DNA of 64,000 nucleotides, from the NCBI RefSeq assembly GCF_039534165.1, contig NZ_BAAAUX010000013.1, forward strand, positions 96,875 through 160,874, given 5' to 3'. The position numbers were made by a program, and so were the translations under genes. The notes below the pieces were generated by a model that made no database searches, was not told the origin of the DNA, and saw only the letters and a list, made by a program, of their open reading frames with translations. This stretch comes from Saccharopolyspora_D taberi. GTDB taxonomy: Bacteria; Actinomycetota; Actinomycetes; Mycobacteriales; Pseudonocardiaceae. This document shows, in pieces, positions 15,746-23,389 of the stretch. The first letter of the stretch is position 1; each line of letters begins with the position of its first letter.

Positions 15746-16686
15746 GGAGTCGTCTCCTGGGTAAGGGCGTTGGCGAGCGCGGCGGTGATCTGATCACGTA
15801 ACAGGTGGTTCCAGGCCCATTGACCAGCGGGATTCGCTTCGAGGAACCGCCACCGACCGGCGTGGTCAACGGAGAAGTCGCAGGCGGCGAACCGCAGGTC
15901 GAGACGATCGAGCAGCCGTAGCAGGCCGGCGCGCACGTCGGCGGGTACCTCGACGGGGTGCCAGGTGTTCGCGGCGTGGTCGATCCGCCAGTCCAGCGGG
16001 GCCGCGCCGGATTCTGTTCGTGGGATCACCGCGAACACGTGGTCATCAACCCTGGTGACTCGCGCGTCGAATGCCTTGTCGATGCGGTGTTGCAGCATGA
16101 CCGGGGCGACGCGCACCGACTCGGCGCGGCACTGCTCGGCGGTGACCTCGGTGGCGTAGACGAGACGCGGCTCCCCATCGATCTCGACCGGATTTCCCCG
16201 GAAAGCCTTGTAGAGCACCGGTTTCGCGCGGCGGGCGAATTCCGCGGCCGTGTCCGGGTCGTTCGTGATCAGGGTTTCCGGAACGGACAGGCCCACGTCG
16301 GCGGCCTGGGCGAGCTGGTAGGGCTTGTGCTCGGCGGCATGAATCGCCGGGGGCCAGTTCACCCACGTCTCGCGGGTAAGGGCTGCGAGCAGGCCCCGCA
16401 GCCCCCACCGCTGTTCCGCTTCGATCCACTCGGCGACCTCCCGACTCACCCCGTCCGGCGCGGTGGGGTTGGTGGGTCTCCGGTAGTAAATGCCGGTGAT
16501 GTCGTCGAGCTTCACGGCGTGGTGCTCGGCGGCGAGAACACCCGTCCAGCGCGGACCGTCGAGCTCGGCGGACACAGTGAGGTCGCCGAGGTCGGCCCGC
16601 ACCAACGGCACGCCGCGCCGGTTGAGTTCGTCGATCACCACATCGGCTGTGGCGTCGAAACGCTGGGTCAGAACGAGAACCGCCAT
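15742..16686 (-). CDS. tgmB: ATP-grasp RiPP maturase (graspetide synthetase)
   Basis: 314 residues. It has the architecture of ATP-grasp peptide maturases: an N-terminal pre-ATP-grasp domain (VLVLTQRFDATADVVIDELNRRGVP), the YYRRPT segment near 69, the nucleotide-binding KPVLYKAFRG near 151, and the C-terminal metal-binding FLEANPAGQW near 290. These enzymes join side-chain carboxylates to Thr/Ser hydroxyls or Lys amines in a precursor peptide. The gene starts 6 nt after the precursor stop, with GAGGA inside the precursor's last codons, and overlaps the methyltransferase by GTGA, so the three are one operon. Confidence 0.9.
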   Translation of the reverse strand: MAVLVLTQRFDATADVVIDELNRRGVPLVRADLGDLTVSAELDGPRWTGVLAAEHHAVKLDDITGIYYRRPTNPTAPDGVSREVAEWIEAEQRWGLRGLLAALTRETWVNWPPAIHAAEHKPYQLAQAADVGLSVPETLITNDPDTAAEFARRAKPVLYKAFRGNPVEIDGEPRLVYATEVTAEQCRAESVRVAPVMLQHRIDKAFDARVTRVDDHVFAVIPRTESGAAPLDWRIDHAANTWHPVEVPADVRAGLLRLLDRLDLRFAACDFSVDHAGRWRFLEANPAGQWAWNHLLRDQITAALANALTQETTP

Positions 16687-16692
16687 GTGGGC

Positions 16693-16929
16693 TCAGTCCT
16701 CGGTCCAATCGGTATCGGTCTCACGTCCGCCGTGCCCATCAGTGTTCGAATCGGTCGTAGTCTGCCCGTCCGAGTGCTTGCACCACGGCGTGTTCACCCC
16801 GTTTTCGCCAGGGGTGAGCATGATCTGTTGCTGCGGGTCGTAAATGAGCTTGGACAGGTCGACCTCGCTTACCGGAATCGGCTCGCGGGCGGCGACGTCG
16901 AGCCCGAACGCGGTCACAGGTGCGCTCAT
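16693..16929 (-). CDS. tgmA: Graspetide precursor peptide
   Basis: 78 residues with AGAGGA 8 nt before the ATG at 16929. The N-terminal leader (VTAFGLDVAAREPIPVSEVD, then YDPQQQIMLTPGENG) matches ATP-grasp-target RiPP precursors. The C-terminal core after PWCKH is a Thr/Asp/Glu/Gly-rich tail, SDGQTTTDSNTDGHGGRETD followed by TDWTED. It has seven Thr, six Asp and two Glu as candidate ester partners, and two Asp-Gly dipeptides as candidate aspartimide sites. The first gene of the tgmA-tgmB-methyltransferase operon. Which Thr pairs with which acid cannot be read from the sequence. Confidence 0.85.
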   Translation of the reverse strand: MSAPVTAFGLDVAAREPIPVSEVDLSKLIYDPQQQIMLTPGENGVNTPWCKHSDGQTTTDSNTDGHGGRETDTDWTED

Positions 16930-16990
16930 GTCTTTGTTCCTCTCGTTTCCTGCGATCCCTTGGTGATCCTCGGTGTGTCCACGTGGGGCC

Positions 16991-17013
16991 TGTACCTCCA
17001 CGCGGGTGGTACA
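16991..17013. promoter_or_regulatory. Inverted repeat upstream of the precursor gene
   Basis: TGTACC (16991-16996) is mirrored by GGTACA (17008-17013) with further partial pairing inside. It lies 62 bp upstream of the precursor ATG and may be the operator of the XRE-TPR regulator; this is inference. Confidence 0.4.
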
Positions 17014-17054
17014 CCGACCGGCGCGGGTCGGGGGGCTACTGCCGCGCCGGTCGG
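17014..17054 (-). terminator. GC-rich hairpin separating small genes from the tgm operon
   Basis: CCGACCGGCGCGG (17014-17026) pairs perfectly with CCGCGCCGGTCGG (17042-17054). It follows the stop codon of the 60-residue ORF and precedes the precursor gene, so it may terminate the small-gene transcript or adjust read-through into the tgm operon. Confidence 0.5.
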
Positions 17055-17057
17055 CGG

Positions 17058-17240
17058 TCAACGGCGACGACAGCGGCCGAGCTCAGCGAGCGCCCGACGG
17101 TGGCCCTGCCGCACCTGGGCGGCGAGGCCCGGCGTGGGCCGGAGGATGCGCGGGGGCCTGGTGCTCGTCGAGTTCGACGGTTTGGTCGTCGGTGGCGCGG
17201 TGAAGTGCGCGCCAGGTGTGCGGGTCGGCAGCGCGGTCAC
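17058..17240 (-). CDS. Small Pro/Thr/Arg-rich protein coupled to the zinc-finger gene
   Basis: 60 residues from a GTG that overlaps the stop codon of the upstream gene (GTGA), indicating translational coupling. The N-terminal half is Pro/Thr-rich (TPGAHFTAPPTTKPSNSTST) and the C-terminal half is basic and helical (AQVRQGHRRALAELGRCRRR). No domain is recognised. Position between the regulator and the precursor suggests an accessory role in the cassette, but nothing in the sequence proves it. Confidence 0.45.
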   Translation of the reverse strand: MTALPTRTPGAHFTAPPTTKPSNSTSTRPPRILRPTPGLAAQVRQGHRRALAELGRCRRR

Positions 17241-17413
17241 GATGCCCCCCGCCCCGACTTCGGGCCTGTGCAGTTGTCCTCGTGCTCGTTGAGCTCGGCC
17301 CTGTCGTGGATCTCGGTGCCGCAGCGGTAACAGGACCTTCCCAGGCGGGCGTGGTACTGCTCGATGGTCTCGCCGGGCCTGCGGCGCATGTGCGGCTTCA
17401 CCTCGGTGGGCAT
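17237..17413 (-). CDS. Small zinc-finger-like protein of the graspetide cassette
   Basis: 58 residues from the ATG at 17413 with GGGGGA close upstream; the ORF is open further upstream without a better start. After a basic segment (MRRRPGETIEQYHARLGR) comes CYRCGTEIHDRAELNEHEDNC, a CxxC...H...C pattern able to hold one zinc ion. Small proteins of this kind occur beside ATP-grasp RiPP genes; the role is unknown (binding the leader, DNA or an enzyme are all possible). It overlaps the next small ORF by 4 nt. Confidence 0.6.
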   Translation of the reverse strand: MPTEVKPHMRRRPGETIEQYHARLGRSCYRCGTEIHDRAELNEHEDNCTGPKSGRGAS

Positions 17414-17445
17414 CTGTCCCCCAACGTCGACGACGGGCAGGTCGA

Positions 17446-17493
17446 GGGTGGAGGCCCATCGGGCCGGATGCTGATCGAGAGGGGCCTCCACCC
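17446..17493. promoter_or_regulatory. Long hairpin in the leader of the zinc-finger gene
   Basis: GGGTGGAGGCCC (17446-17457) pairs perfectly with GGGCCTCCACCC (17482-17493) around a 24-nt loop, 33 nt upstream of the zinc-finger gene's start. It could form in the 5' leader RNA. Confidence 0.4.
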
Positions 17494-17615
17494 TGCCGCC
17501 GCTCCAGCAGTCCCAGGCGCTCCGCGCCCACGGGGACGGGCCGGATCGTGCGAGGGGCTTTCGCGGCGTGCTTCCTTACCGTCGTCGTTCGACTACGTGC
17601 CGTGTAGTAGGTGCA

Positions 17616-17653
17616 GGGTGCACACCCTGGTACGCACCCCTGGCGCACCCCTA
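17616..17653. repeat. Short direct repeats and palindrome, candidate operator
   Basis: CAGGGTG-CA-CACCCTG (17616-17631) is a palindrome. CACCC(C)TGG-type units recur at about 17624, 17635 and 17646 at 11-12 bp spacing, running up to the stop codon of the XRE-TPR gene. They face the promoter region of the zinc-finger/small-gene transcript. Confidence 0.35.
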
Positions 17654-18790
17654 GGAGGCGGAGGTAAGCGCGCTCATGAGTCCCTCGACCGAGGGCGGTG
17701 CGGCGCGGCGCTTCGCTGCGGTGGCCGCGTTGTGTATACGGCGACCCGCTCGCGCCGAGTGGATGTCCTCGGAGAGCGCGAGAACCGTGGTGCCAACTCG
17801 TTCAACTTCGCCCCAATCCTCGACGTTGACCAGGGCATCAAGAAGGTTCGCGTTGCCGATGTAGCGGAACCACCGGTAGCCGGCGGGCACCGTGTCGAGC
17901 GCAGCGGCGTAGCGGTCGACTGCCGTCGACCAGTCCCCCCGTGCCCGGTAGATCCCCGCTTCGTGCGCGGCAACCTCGCTGCCGGTGATCCACCAGGACC
18001 ACGACGGGTCGGTCGGGGCGATGCTGTCGTCGGCAGCAACTCTCGCGCGCTGGATCAACTCGACGGCCCCGTCGTTCCCGAGGTCGGCTGCGGCGCGAGC
18101 GTGGCGCATCGCCACCATCACCTTCAGCCGGGGTGATAGCCGGTACGCCTGGGTCATGCGAGTGCAGGTGCGCAGCGCCTCGGCCGGGCGGCGTTGCTCT
18201 TGGGCGACCAAGGCCATGTTGCCCAGGCAGAACAGTTCCATCGCGGTATCGCCGGCGAGTTGGGCGAGATGCAGCGCTTCGAGCCAGTGATTACGGGCTT
18301 GGTCAAACTGCAATGCGTCGAACGCCAGCCACCCGGCGACCTCGCCGAGCTCGGCGGTCACGGCGGTGAAGTCAGATTCCACAGTGGAGTCGTAGCGCCC
18401 GGCGGCGAGCAGCCGATTGGCGGAGCGGAACAGCCGGGCCGCGAGCGGGGCAAGTTCGCCCCCGCCATGCTGGCCGTCGAGGGCGACGAGGCGCTGCATG
18501 GAGGCGTGCAGACCCGCGACGTAGTCGGCGCTTGCGGGTTGGCCGGCATCAAGTTGGGGCGTGGTCACCGCCGGGATGGCGGCGGTGGCGTGCACCCGGC
18601 GAAGGTGCCCGTTTGCTCCCAGCGCGGCGTCGAGCTTCGCGACCGTCGCGGAGTCGGGCGTGACTTCGCCGCTTTCCCACCTGCCGACCGTGGTGCGCAC
18701 GACGTAGAGCCGCTGCGCGAGCTCCCGTTGAGTGAGCCGGGCAGCCTTCCGTAGACGGCACAACTCGTCGCCAAACGTGGTGCTGTTCAT
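17651..18790 (-). CDS. XRE-family regulator with TPR-like C-terminus
   Basis: 379 residues. The N-terminal helix-turn-helix is LRKAARLTQRELAQRLYVVRTTVGRWESG (about 13-41). The rest is all-helical, with tetratricopeptide-like pairs (NHWLEALHLAQLAGDTAMEL, YRARGDWSTAVDRYAAALD). This domain pair is the usual regulator of ATP-grasp RiPP and several antibiotic-like clusters, where the TPR part may sense a peptide or small signal. AGAGGA lies 7 nt before the ATG. It is the most upstream gene of the same-strand cassette and likely controls the tgm and small-gene promoters. Confidence 0.8.
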   Translation of the reverse strand: MNSTTFGDELCRLRKAARLTQRELAQRLYVVRTTVGRWESGEVTPDSATVAKLDAALGANGHLRRVHATAAIPAVTTPQLDAGQPASADYVAGLHASMQRLVALDGQHGGGELAPLAARLFRSANRLLAAGRYDSTVESDFTAVTAELGEVAGWLAFDALQFDQARNHWLEALHLAQLAGDTAMELFCLGNMALVAQEQRRPAEALRTCTRMTQAYRLSPRLKVMVAMRHARAAADLGNDGAVELIQRARVAADDSIAPTDPSWSWWITGSEVAAHEAGIYRARGDWSTAVDRYAAALDTVPAGYRWFRYIGNANLLDALVNVEDWGEVERVGTTVLALSEDIHSARAGRRIHNAATAAKRRAAPPSVEGLMSALTSAS

Positions 18791-18824
18791 GGAGTTGTCC
18801 TCTGCCCCTGGTGTCAGAACCGCC

Positions 18825-18875
18825 CTGCCCCAGAGCCCCCGGTGATCAGCCGGGGGCGGTGAACTCCTGGGGCAG
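18825..18875. promoter_or_regulatory. Nested hairpin upstream of the XRE-TPR gene
   Basis: CTGCCCCAG (18825-18833) pairs with CTGGGGCAG (18867-18875), and inside it CCCCCGG (18836-18842) pairs with CCGGGGG (18850-18856). It lies 35 bp upstream of the start codon and may be a terminator of the rep transcript or a leader RNA structure. Confidence 0.5.
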
Positions 18876-19028
18876 AGTCGGCATCGAGCGTATCGGGGAG
18901 ATCACTACCGGTGAACCGCTGATCGACGGCGGGCACGTTCCAGCCCGCGCCCACTCGCGTGCGCGCGAAGGGGTTGGCGTCCGGTCGCTGTCCCGGTTTG
19001 GGGCACCATTCGGCTCATTGGGATCAGC

Positions 19029-20174
19029 TCATGTGCGCTGATCTGATTGAGCTAAACGTGATCCAGACGGGTTGAGGAACCACATGGAGCCTTGGCCGAA
19101 TCCTTGGCGCTCGCTGGTAACTCCGGCACGTTTGCGAGCGCGTTTGAGGGTGGCCTCGGCGATACCGTCGGCTTTGGCGGCCTTGAAGACGTCGGCGGCC
19201 TTGGCGCTGCCGCCGTTGTCGGCGAGGTAGCTCACGAGCCACTCGGCGGCCTCGTTGCGCTCGGACCGTTCCTCGACCGATCCGGTGTCCTGGTTCAGCA
19301 AGTCGCCGACGTTCTGGTCGGTTTCGCCGAGAATGACGAAGCGGCCGACATCGGTAGGACCTTCCGGGGTGTCCACGACTGCGGGTTCGACGCGGTAACG
19401 GATGCTCGGCAGACCCGACGGCGCGATGTTCGTCTTGATCAGCGACAGCACGCACGATCCGTCTTCGGCTTCGCGGTCGGCGGCGAACCCGATGGCCGAG
19501 CGCACCACCTGCCCGAACTCAGCGGACCCGGAGATCATGTGCAGTGGGTTGGCGTCGCCCGCCTTGCGGAAGTGGACGACACCCACGACCGCGATGTTGA
19601 GCTCTTGCGCAAGCCGCGCGAGCGGTTCGAGCCCCCGACGCACGACGCCTTGTTTGGTGAGCTCCGAGCTTGTCATGGTCGACAGCAGAGCATCGAGCAC
19701 GACCAGGCGCGCACCCGTCTCGGCGATCTCTTCGCGCAACTCGTCGAGGTCGACGACGAGCGAGACCGTGGTTTCGTGGCCTTCGTCGGTTTCGGCGTAG
19801 AGCTTGCGCACCAGGTCGAGGTCGGCCCCTGCGGCGACGAAGCGCGGCGCGAGCGTGTACGACCAGGCGTCCTCGGTGCCGAGATACAGCACCGGCGACG
19901 GCGTGTCGTGCAGCTCGCCGGGCAACTCGCCGCGTGTTACGCGGGCGGCGAGCCACACAGCCCCCTGTGACTTGCCGATACCCGCGTGACCAGCCCACAA
20001 CGTGATCTCCCCGAGGGGTAGCCGCTGGTCCCACAGGTACTGCCGCCGCTTCAGCGGGATAGCCGACACTGCACGGGACCGGACGCGCCGTCTGGTCCCG
20101 CCTGCCTGGTCCATGCCGGCCTCGTCGTATTGGTCGATGTCGACCGACCCGATGTGCTGGTGGGTCAGCATCAC
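19029..20174 (-). CDS. RepA-like AAA ATPase of the integrative element
   Basis: 381 residues. A RecA-fold core has Walker A AGHAGIGKSQGAVWLA (about 61-76), Walker B ARLVVLDALLSTM, and the downstream VVGVVHFRKAGD and SAEFGQVVRSAIGF typical of RepA/DnaB-like hexameric helicases of plasmids and integrative elements. A C-terminal winged-helix-like segment (KAADVFKAAKADGIAEATLKR) probably binds DNA. GTG at 20174 and ATG at 20171 are possible starts, overlapping the previous stop. It likely drives replication of the excised form. No primase gene is seen inside the element. Confidence 0.75.
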   Translation of the reverse strand: MMLTHQHIGSVDIDQYDEAGMDQAGGTRRRVRSRAVSAIPLKRRQYLWDQRLPLGEITLWAGHAGIGKSQGAVWLAARVTRGELPGELHDTPSPVLYLGTEDAWSYTLAPRFVAAGADLDLVRKLYAETDEGHETTVSLVVDLDELREEIAETGARLVVLDALLSTMTSSELTKQGVVRRGLEPLARLAQELNIAVVGVVHFRKAGDANPLHMISGSAEFGQVVRSAIGFAADREAEDGSCVLSLIKTNIAPSGLPSIRYRVEPAVVDTPEGPTDVGRFVILGETDQNVGDLLNQDTGSVEERSERNEAAEWLVSYLADNGGSAKAADVFKAAKADGIAEATLKRARKRAGVTSERQGFGQGSMWFLNPSGSRLAQSDQRT

Positions 20175-20596
20175 GCGGCGTACTCCTGCGGGTTGCTGTA
20201 ACCAGTGGCGACCCAGCGAGCGACCGCGTCGGGGTCCATGCGGCGGCCTGCCATTGGGCCGGGCTGGGCGCGGCGACGTTCAAGCTCGGCGTACGTGGGC
20301 GACGCGGCGATGCGCGCCCAGTTTTCGGCCGCTGAGATCGCCTTGGACGACTCGGAGGCGAGGCACCTCCGGTGCCACTCACGGAACGTCGCGCCGAGCT
20401 CGGCATCACGACGAAGCTGGTCGAACTGTGCGCGGGTGAGAACAACCCGAGCGGTCGGGGCTGCTTCCCTGCGGGCGTCTGGGATAGTGGGTGCGGGACT
20501 GGTCACGCGAGGGCCTCTCTCGTCAGCGGCGGTGTTCTCTGTGGTGGGGAGGGCCGCCGCTTTCCTTGCCTGGATAGGGTTTTCGCGACTGTTCAT
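20171..20596 (-). CDS. Hypothetical protein between xis and rep
   Basis: 141 residues. A disordered, charged N-terminal half (to about residue 50) is followed by a helical region (LTRAQFDQLRRDAELGATFREWHRR and MDPDAVARWVATGYSNPQEY). It starts 13 nt after the excisionase-like gene and overlaps the rep start, so all three form one operon. Such small partners often accompany RepA in actinomycete elements, but I recognise no family. Confidence 0.6.
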   Translation of the reverse strand: MNSRENPIQARKAAALPTTENTAADERGPRVTSPAPTIPDARREAAPTARVVLTRAQFDQLRRDAELGATFREWHRRCLASESSKAISAAENWARIAASPTYAELERRRAQPGPMAGRRMDPDAVARWVATGYSNPQEYAA

Positions 20597-20609
20597 GCTG
20601 AACTCAGGT

Positions 20610-20870
20610 TCACGCCGCGTCGCCGCTCTGCACGGCTGGGCTGATGCCGAGCACGGCGAGCACCTCGGCTGTCGGGACGCGGTAGGCGTTGCCAAGGCGC
20701 AGCACCCGAACGGGAAACTCCCCGGACCGCGCGAGCTCGTACGCCTTCGTCCGGCCGATGCCGAACGTGCGAGCTGCGCTGACGAGGTCCAGGGACGGCG
20801 GTAGTTGGCGCACAGTCTCGGCACTCATGCCGACCGTGATCACGAGCTCCGAGTCCGAAGTTCCGGCCAT
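20610..20870 (-). CDS. xis: Excisionase-like helix-turn-helix protein
   Basis: 86 residues from an ATG with AAGGAACC upstream. The domain SLDLVSAARTFGIGRTKAYELARSGEFPVRVLRLGNAYRVPTAEV is the MerR-like HTH_17 fold (DNA-binding helix plus a short wing) used by Xis proteins of integrative elements. It is divergent from the XRE regulator, with two identical-pattern operators between. Xis should bind att DNA and direct the integrase toward excision. Confidence 0.75.
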   Translation of the reverse strand: MAGTSDSELVITVGMSAETVRQLPPSLDLVSAARTFGIGRTKAYELARSGEFPVRVLRLGNAYRVPTAEVLAVLGISPAVQSGDAA

Positions 20871-20906
20871 GAGGGTTCCTTTTGCCTTCCTGCCTGCTAG
20901 ATATGT

Positions 20907-20988
20907 TGCAATTTGCACTCTAGCAATGGCACAATGATGCCGTTCGAGGTTGAACGGTACCGATCTCGAACAAGCGTTGCAACTTGCA
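20907..20988. promoter_or_regulatory. Twin operators TGCAANTTGCA
   Basis: Two perfect 11-bp palindromes, TGCAATTTGCA (20907-20917) and TGCAACTTGCA (20978-20988), lie 71 bp apart (about seven helical turns) in the divergent space between xis and the XRE regulator. They are strong candidates for the element's repressor sites controlling excision/replication versus regulator/integrase transcription. Confidence 0.65.
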
Positions 20989-21014
20989 GATCGAACAATG
21001 CCGGAGAGTGCGTT

Positions 21015-21725
21015 TTGCACGACATCAGCGAGATGATCGGCGAGCAGGTCCAGCGTCACCGCAGACGCCACCAGTGGACTCGGAAGCAGCTCGCCGAGGA
21101 ATGCCAACGACTTGGGGACCCAGATCTAACCTTCGCCGCCATCACGAGTATCGAGACGGGGCGGCGCGACGAAACCGGTCGTCGACGCCGAGACGTGACG
21201 GTCGACGAGCTCGCGGTACTGGCTCGCGCACTCGACGTTCCCCCTGCGCTGTTGCTCTTCCCGATCGACTCGGAGGAAGAGGTCACCTGGTCCCCCGACG
21301 CAAGGACGAATCCCTGGTCGGCAATCCAGTGGCTCAGTGGCGCAAAGCCCGCGCCTGACCAGCGTTCTGAGCACCGGCCGGACAGGATGCGCCCCCCACT
21401 TGAGGCGTACCACGATCACGAGGACTGGCAAGGCCACTGGTGGCAGTCCTACATGCGATCCCAGTCGTGGGAGGAAAGAGCCGAGAAGGTCAAGTCGGCG
21501 GACACGCGGGAAAAGCTACTCGCTGCGGCCGATCTTGAGGACGAATGGCGAATCGACGCCATCGAGGGATGGATCCTCGATGCCCGGGTGGAACTCCTAC
21601 AAGCTGGGGTAACACCGCCGGAACTGAGCACCGACGGCGAGGCAACCCTGATCAAGCGCGCCAATGAACGCGAAGCGGAGCTGCGCTCGGCTCGTCGGCG
21701 CAATTCGAGGGAGGCCACCGAGTGA
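21015..21725 (+). CDS. XRE-family regulator of the integrative element
   Basis: 236 residues from the TTG at 21015, which has GGAGAG 6 nt upstream; an ATG at 21033 is an alternative. The N-terminal Cro/CI-type domain ([61 protein letters not shown]) is followed by a Trp-rich helical C-terminal region of unknown function. It is divergent from xis with twin palindromic operators between, and overlaps the integrase start by GTGA, so integrase is expressed with its own regulator. It likely acts as the maintenance repressor. Confidence 0.8.
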   Translation: MHDISEMIGEQVQRHRRRHQWTRKQLAEECQRLGDPDLTFAAITSIETGRRDETGRRRRDVTVDELAVLARALDVPPALLLFPIDSEEEVTWSPDARTNPWSAIQWLSGAKPAPDQRSEHRPDRMRPPLEAYHDHEDWQGHWWQSYMRSQSWEERAEKVKSADTREKLLAAADLEDEWRIDAIEGWILDARVELLQAGVTPPELSTDGEATLIKRANEREAELRSARRRNSREATE

Positions 21726-23389
21726 AAGCGGGAAGCGTAACCCGACGCTGCTACTGCCGTGATGACAGCGGGCGAGCCCTCGGCAAGTCGTGCCCGAAGC
21801 TCAAGCGCAAGAACCACGGCGTCTACTCGATCCGACAAGAATTACCGTCCACACAGGACGGAGACCGTCGGACCTTCCGCCGCTCCGGGTACGACTCGGC
21901 TGAAACGGCGCGGAGCGACCTGGACAAAGTTCGGGCGCTGCTGGCGATTCCGGAGCAAGACGACGCCGAGAACCGGGAACGCATTGCCGAGCTGCTGGTC
22001 ACGATCTCGGAGAACAAGGCTCCAATCCCGGACTACGACGAGACCAAGCGGAGGCTCGGCACTGGTCAGAGCCTCACCACTCGAATGACCGTCGCCGAGT
22101 GGCTGGACGAGTGGCTCACGGGCAAGCGCACACGGAAGTCCTCCATTGCGCGGTACGAGACCGACATCCGCGTTCACCTCAAGCCGCGTATCGGCTCGAT
22201 CCCGCTCAACCGTCTTCGGGTCGCGCACCTCAACGAGATGTTCGAGGGGATCAATGAGACCAACGAGGAGATCGAGGCCGCGAATGCGGTACGCCGCCAG
22301 GTCGAGGCCAAGCGCAAGGCAGCCATGAGGCGAGCCGAGCAACGGGCCGCACGCGCCGAACTGCGCGCGCTGCCGCCGTTCCGGCGAACGACCGGACCAG
22401 CGACGCAGCAGCGTATCCGTGCAACGCTGCGGGCCGCGCTCAACGACGCGATCGCGCAGCAGCTCATCACGTTCAACCCCGCTTCTCATGTGGAGTTGGA
22501 GCCGGGCAAACGTCCGAAGGCGCTCGTCTGGACACCTCGGCGGGTAGAGCAGTGGCAGCAGACCGGCGAGAAGCCGTCTCCGGTAATGGTCTGGACTCCG
22601 GAGCAGGCGGGATGGTTCCTCGATCACGTCGCCGCCGACCGGCTCTACGCGATGTATCACCTGATCGCCTTTCGAGGACTCCGGCGCGGAGAAGCGTGCG
22701 GCGTCCGCTGGACGGACGTCGACCTCGACGCAGGGACGTTGACCGTGGCAACTCAGCTCGTGCAAGACGGATGGTCCGTCGTCGAGAGTGATCCCAAGAC
22801 GGCGAGTGGGGCCCGCGTGATCGCACTCGACACGGAGACGATCAACGTCCTGCGGACGCATCGGGCAAGGCAGCTCGCCGAGCGGATGGAGTGGGGGCCC
22901 GCGTGGGTCGACTCCGGCCGCGTGTTCACGCGCGAGGACGGAACGTGGGTGCATCCCGGCTGGCTGTCCGAGGCATTCGAGCGTGCTGTCCGGGCCGCTG
23001 GTCTACCGCCGGTTCGACTGCACGATCTACGGCACGGCGCGGCGACCCTCGCGCTGGCCGGCGGCGCTGATCTCAAGGTGGTTCAGGAGATGCTCGGCCA
23101 CTCCTCGATCACGATCACCTCTGACACCTACACGAGCGTGCTCCCGCAGGTCGCGCGTGAGGCTGCCGAGGCAGCCGTCCGGCTGGTTCCAAGGGCGCGC
23201 ACCGGTACCGATGGGCACGCATCGGGCACGCAAAGGCCGTTCGCGGGGGAGGCTGCGCTACCCCGCATCGACCGTCCCAAAAGAAAAACCGCAGGTCACG
23301 TGGGTGATCCTGCGGTTTCCCGACGGAGCCGCCTGAGGGAATCGAACCCTCGACCTACGCATTACGAGTGCGTCGCTCTAGCCGACTGA
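21722..23389 (+). CDS. int: Tyrosine-family site-specific integrase
   Basis: 555 residues. An arm-binding and SAM-like N-terminal region ([33 protein letters not shown] and a basic insert near 180-225) precedes the catalytic domain. Arg 321 lies in FRGLRRGE, His 434 and Arg 437 in LHDLRHG, LGHSS follows near 460, and Tyr 470 lies in SDTYTSV. All catalytic residues are present. The C-terminal 20 codons run through the tRNA terminator and the antisense of tRNA-Thr ([16 protein letters not shown]), so the protein's end depends on the att junction and would change on excision. Confidence 0.9.
   Translation: MKAGSVTRRCYCRDDSGRALGKSCPKLKRKNHGVYSIRQELPSTQDGDRRTFRRSGYDSAETARSDLDKVRALLAIPEQDDAENRERIAELLVTISENKAPIPDYDETKRRLGTGQSLTTRMTVAEWLDEWLTGKRTRKSSIARYETDIRVHLKPRIGSIPLNRLRVAHLNEMFEGINETNEEIEAANAVRRQVEAKRKAAMRRAEQRAARAELRALPPFRRTTGPATQQRIRATLRAALNDAIAQQLITFNPASHVELEPGKRPKALVWTPRRVEQWQQTGEKPSPVMVWTPEQAGWFLDHVAADRLYAMYHLIAFRGLRRGEACGVRWTDVDLDAGTLTVATQLVQDGWSVVESDPKTASGARVIALDTETINVLRTHRARQLAERMEWGPAWVDSGRVFTREDGTWVHPGWLSEAFERAVRAAGLPPVRLHDLRHGAATLALAGGADLKVVQEMLGHSSITITSDTYTSVLPQVAREAAEAAVRLVPRARTGTDGHASGTQRPFAGEAALPRIDRPKRKTAGHVGDPAVSRRSRLRESNPRPTHYECVALAD
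23286..23318 (-). terminator. Terminator of tRNA-Thr
   Basis: AAACCGCAGG (23286-23295) pairs with CCTGCGGTTT (23309-23318); the minus strand continues into a TTTTTCTTTT tract. It lies 9 bp past the tRNA 3' end and inside the integrase reading frame. A near-copy at 12040-12069 marks the displaced original. Confidence 0.7.
23326..23370. repeat. att copy C within tRNA-Thr
   Basis: The 3' part of the intact tRNA-Thr, matching copies A and B except at two compensatory T-stem positions. It adjoins the integrase gene, as att sites of tRNA-targeting elements do. Confidence 0.75.

Larger units (their letters stand above)
14379..23370. mobile_element. Integrative element at tRNA-Thr carrying a graspetide cassette
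   Basis: About 9.0 kb between att copies B and C. The right end has integrase, divergent XRE regulator, excisionase-like protein, a hypothetical protein and a RepA-like ATPase, the maintenance set of actinomycete integrative elements. The left half is cargo: XRE-TPR regulator, two small proteins, RiPP precursor, ATP-grasp ligase and PIMT-like methyltransferase. No FtsK/TraB-type translocase is present, so self-transfer is unlikely; mobilisation by a helper is possible. Confidence 0.75.

Noticed and set aside
17058..17648. 196-codon minus-strand ORF containing the 60-residue protein
   Set aside because: The upstream two-thirds overlaps the zinc-finger gene in another frame and is Arg-rich; only the GTGA-coupled 3' portion is supported.
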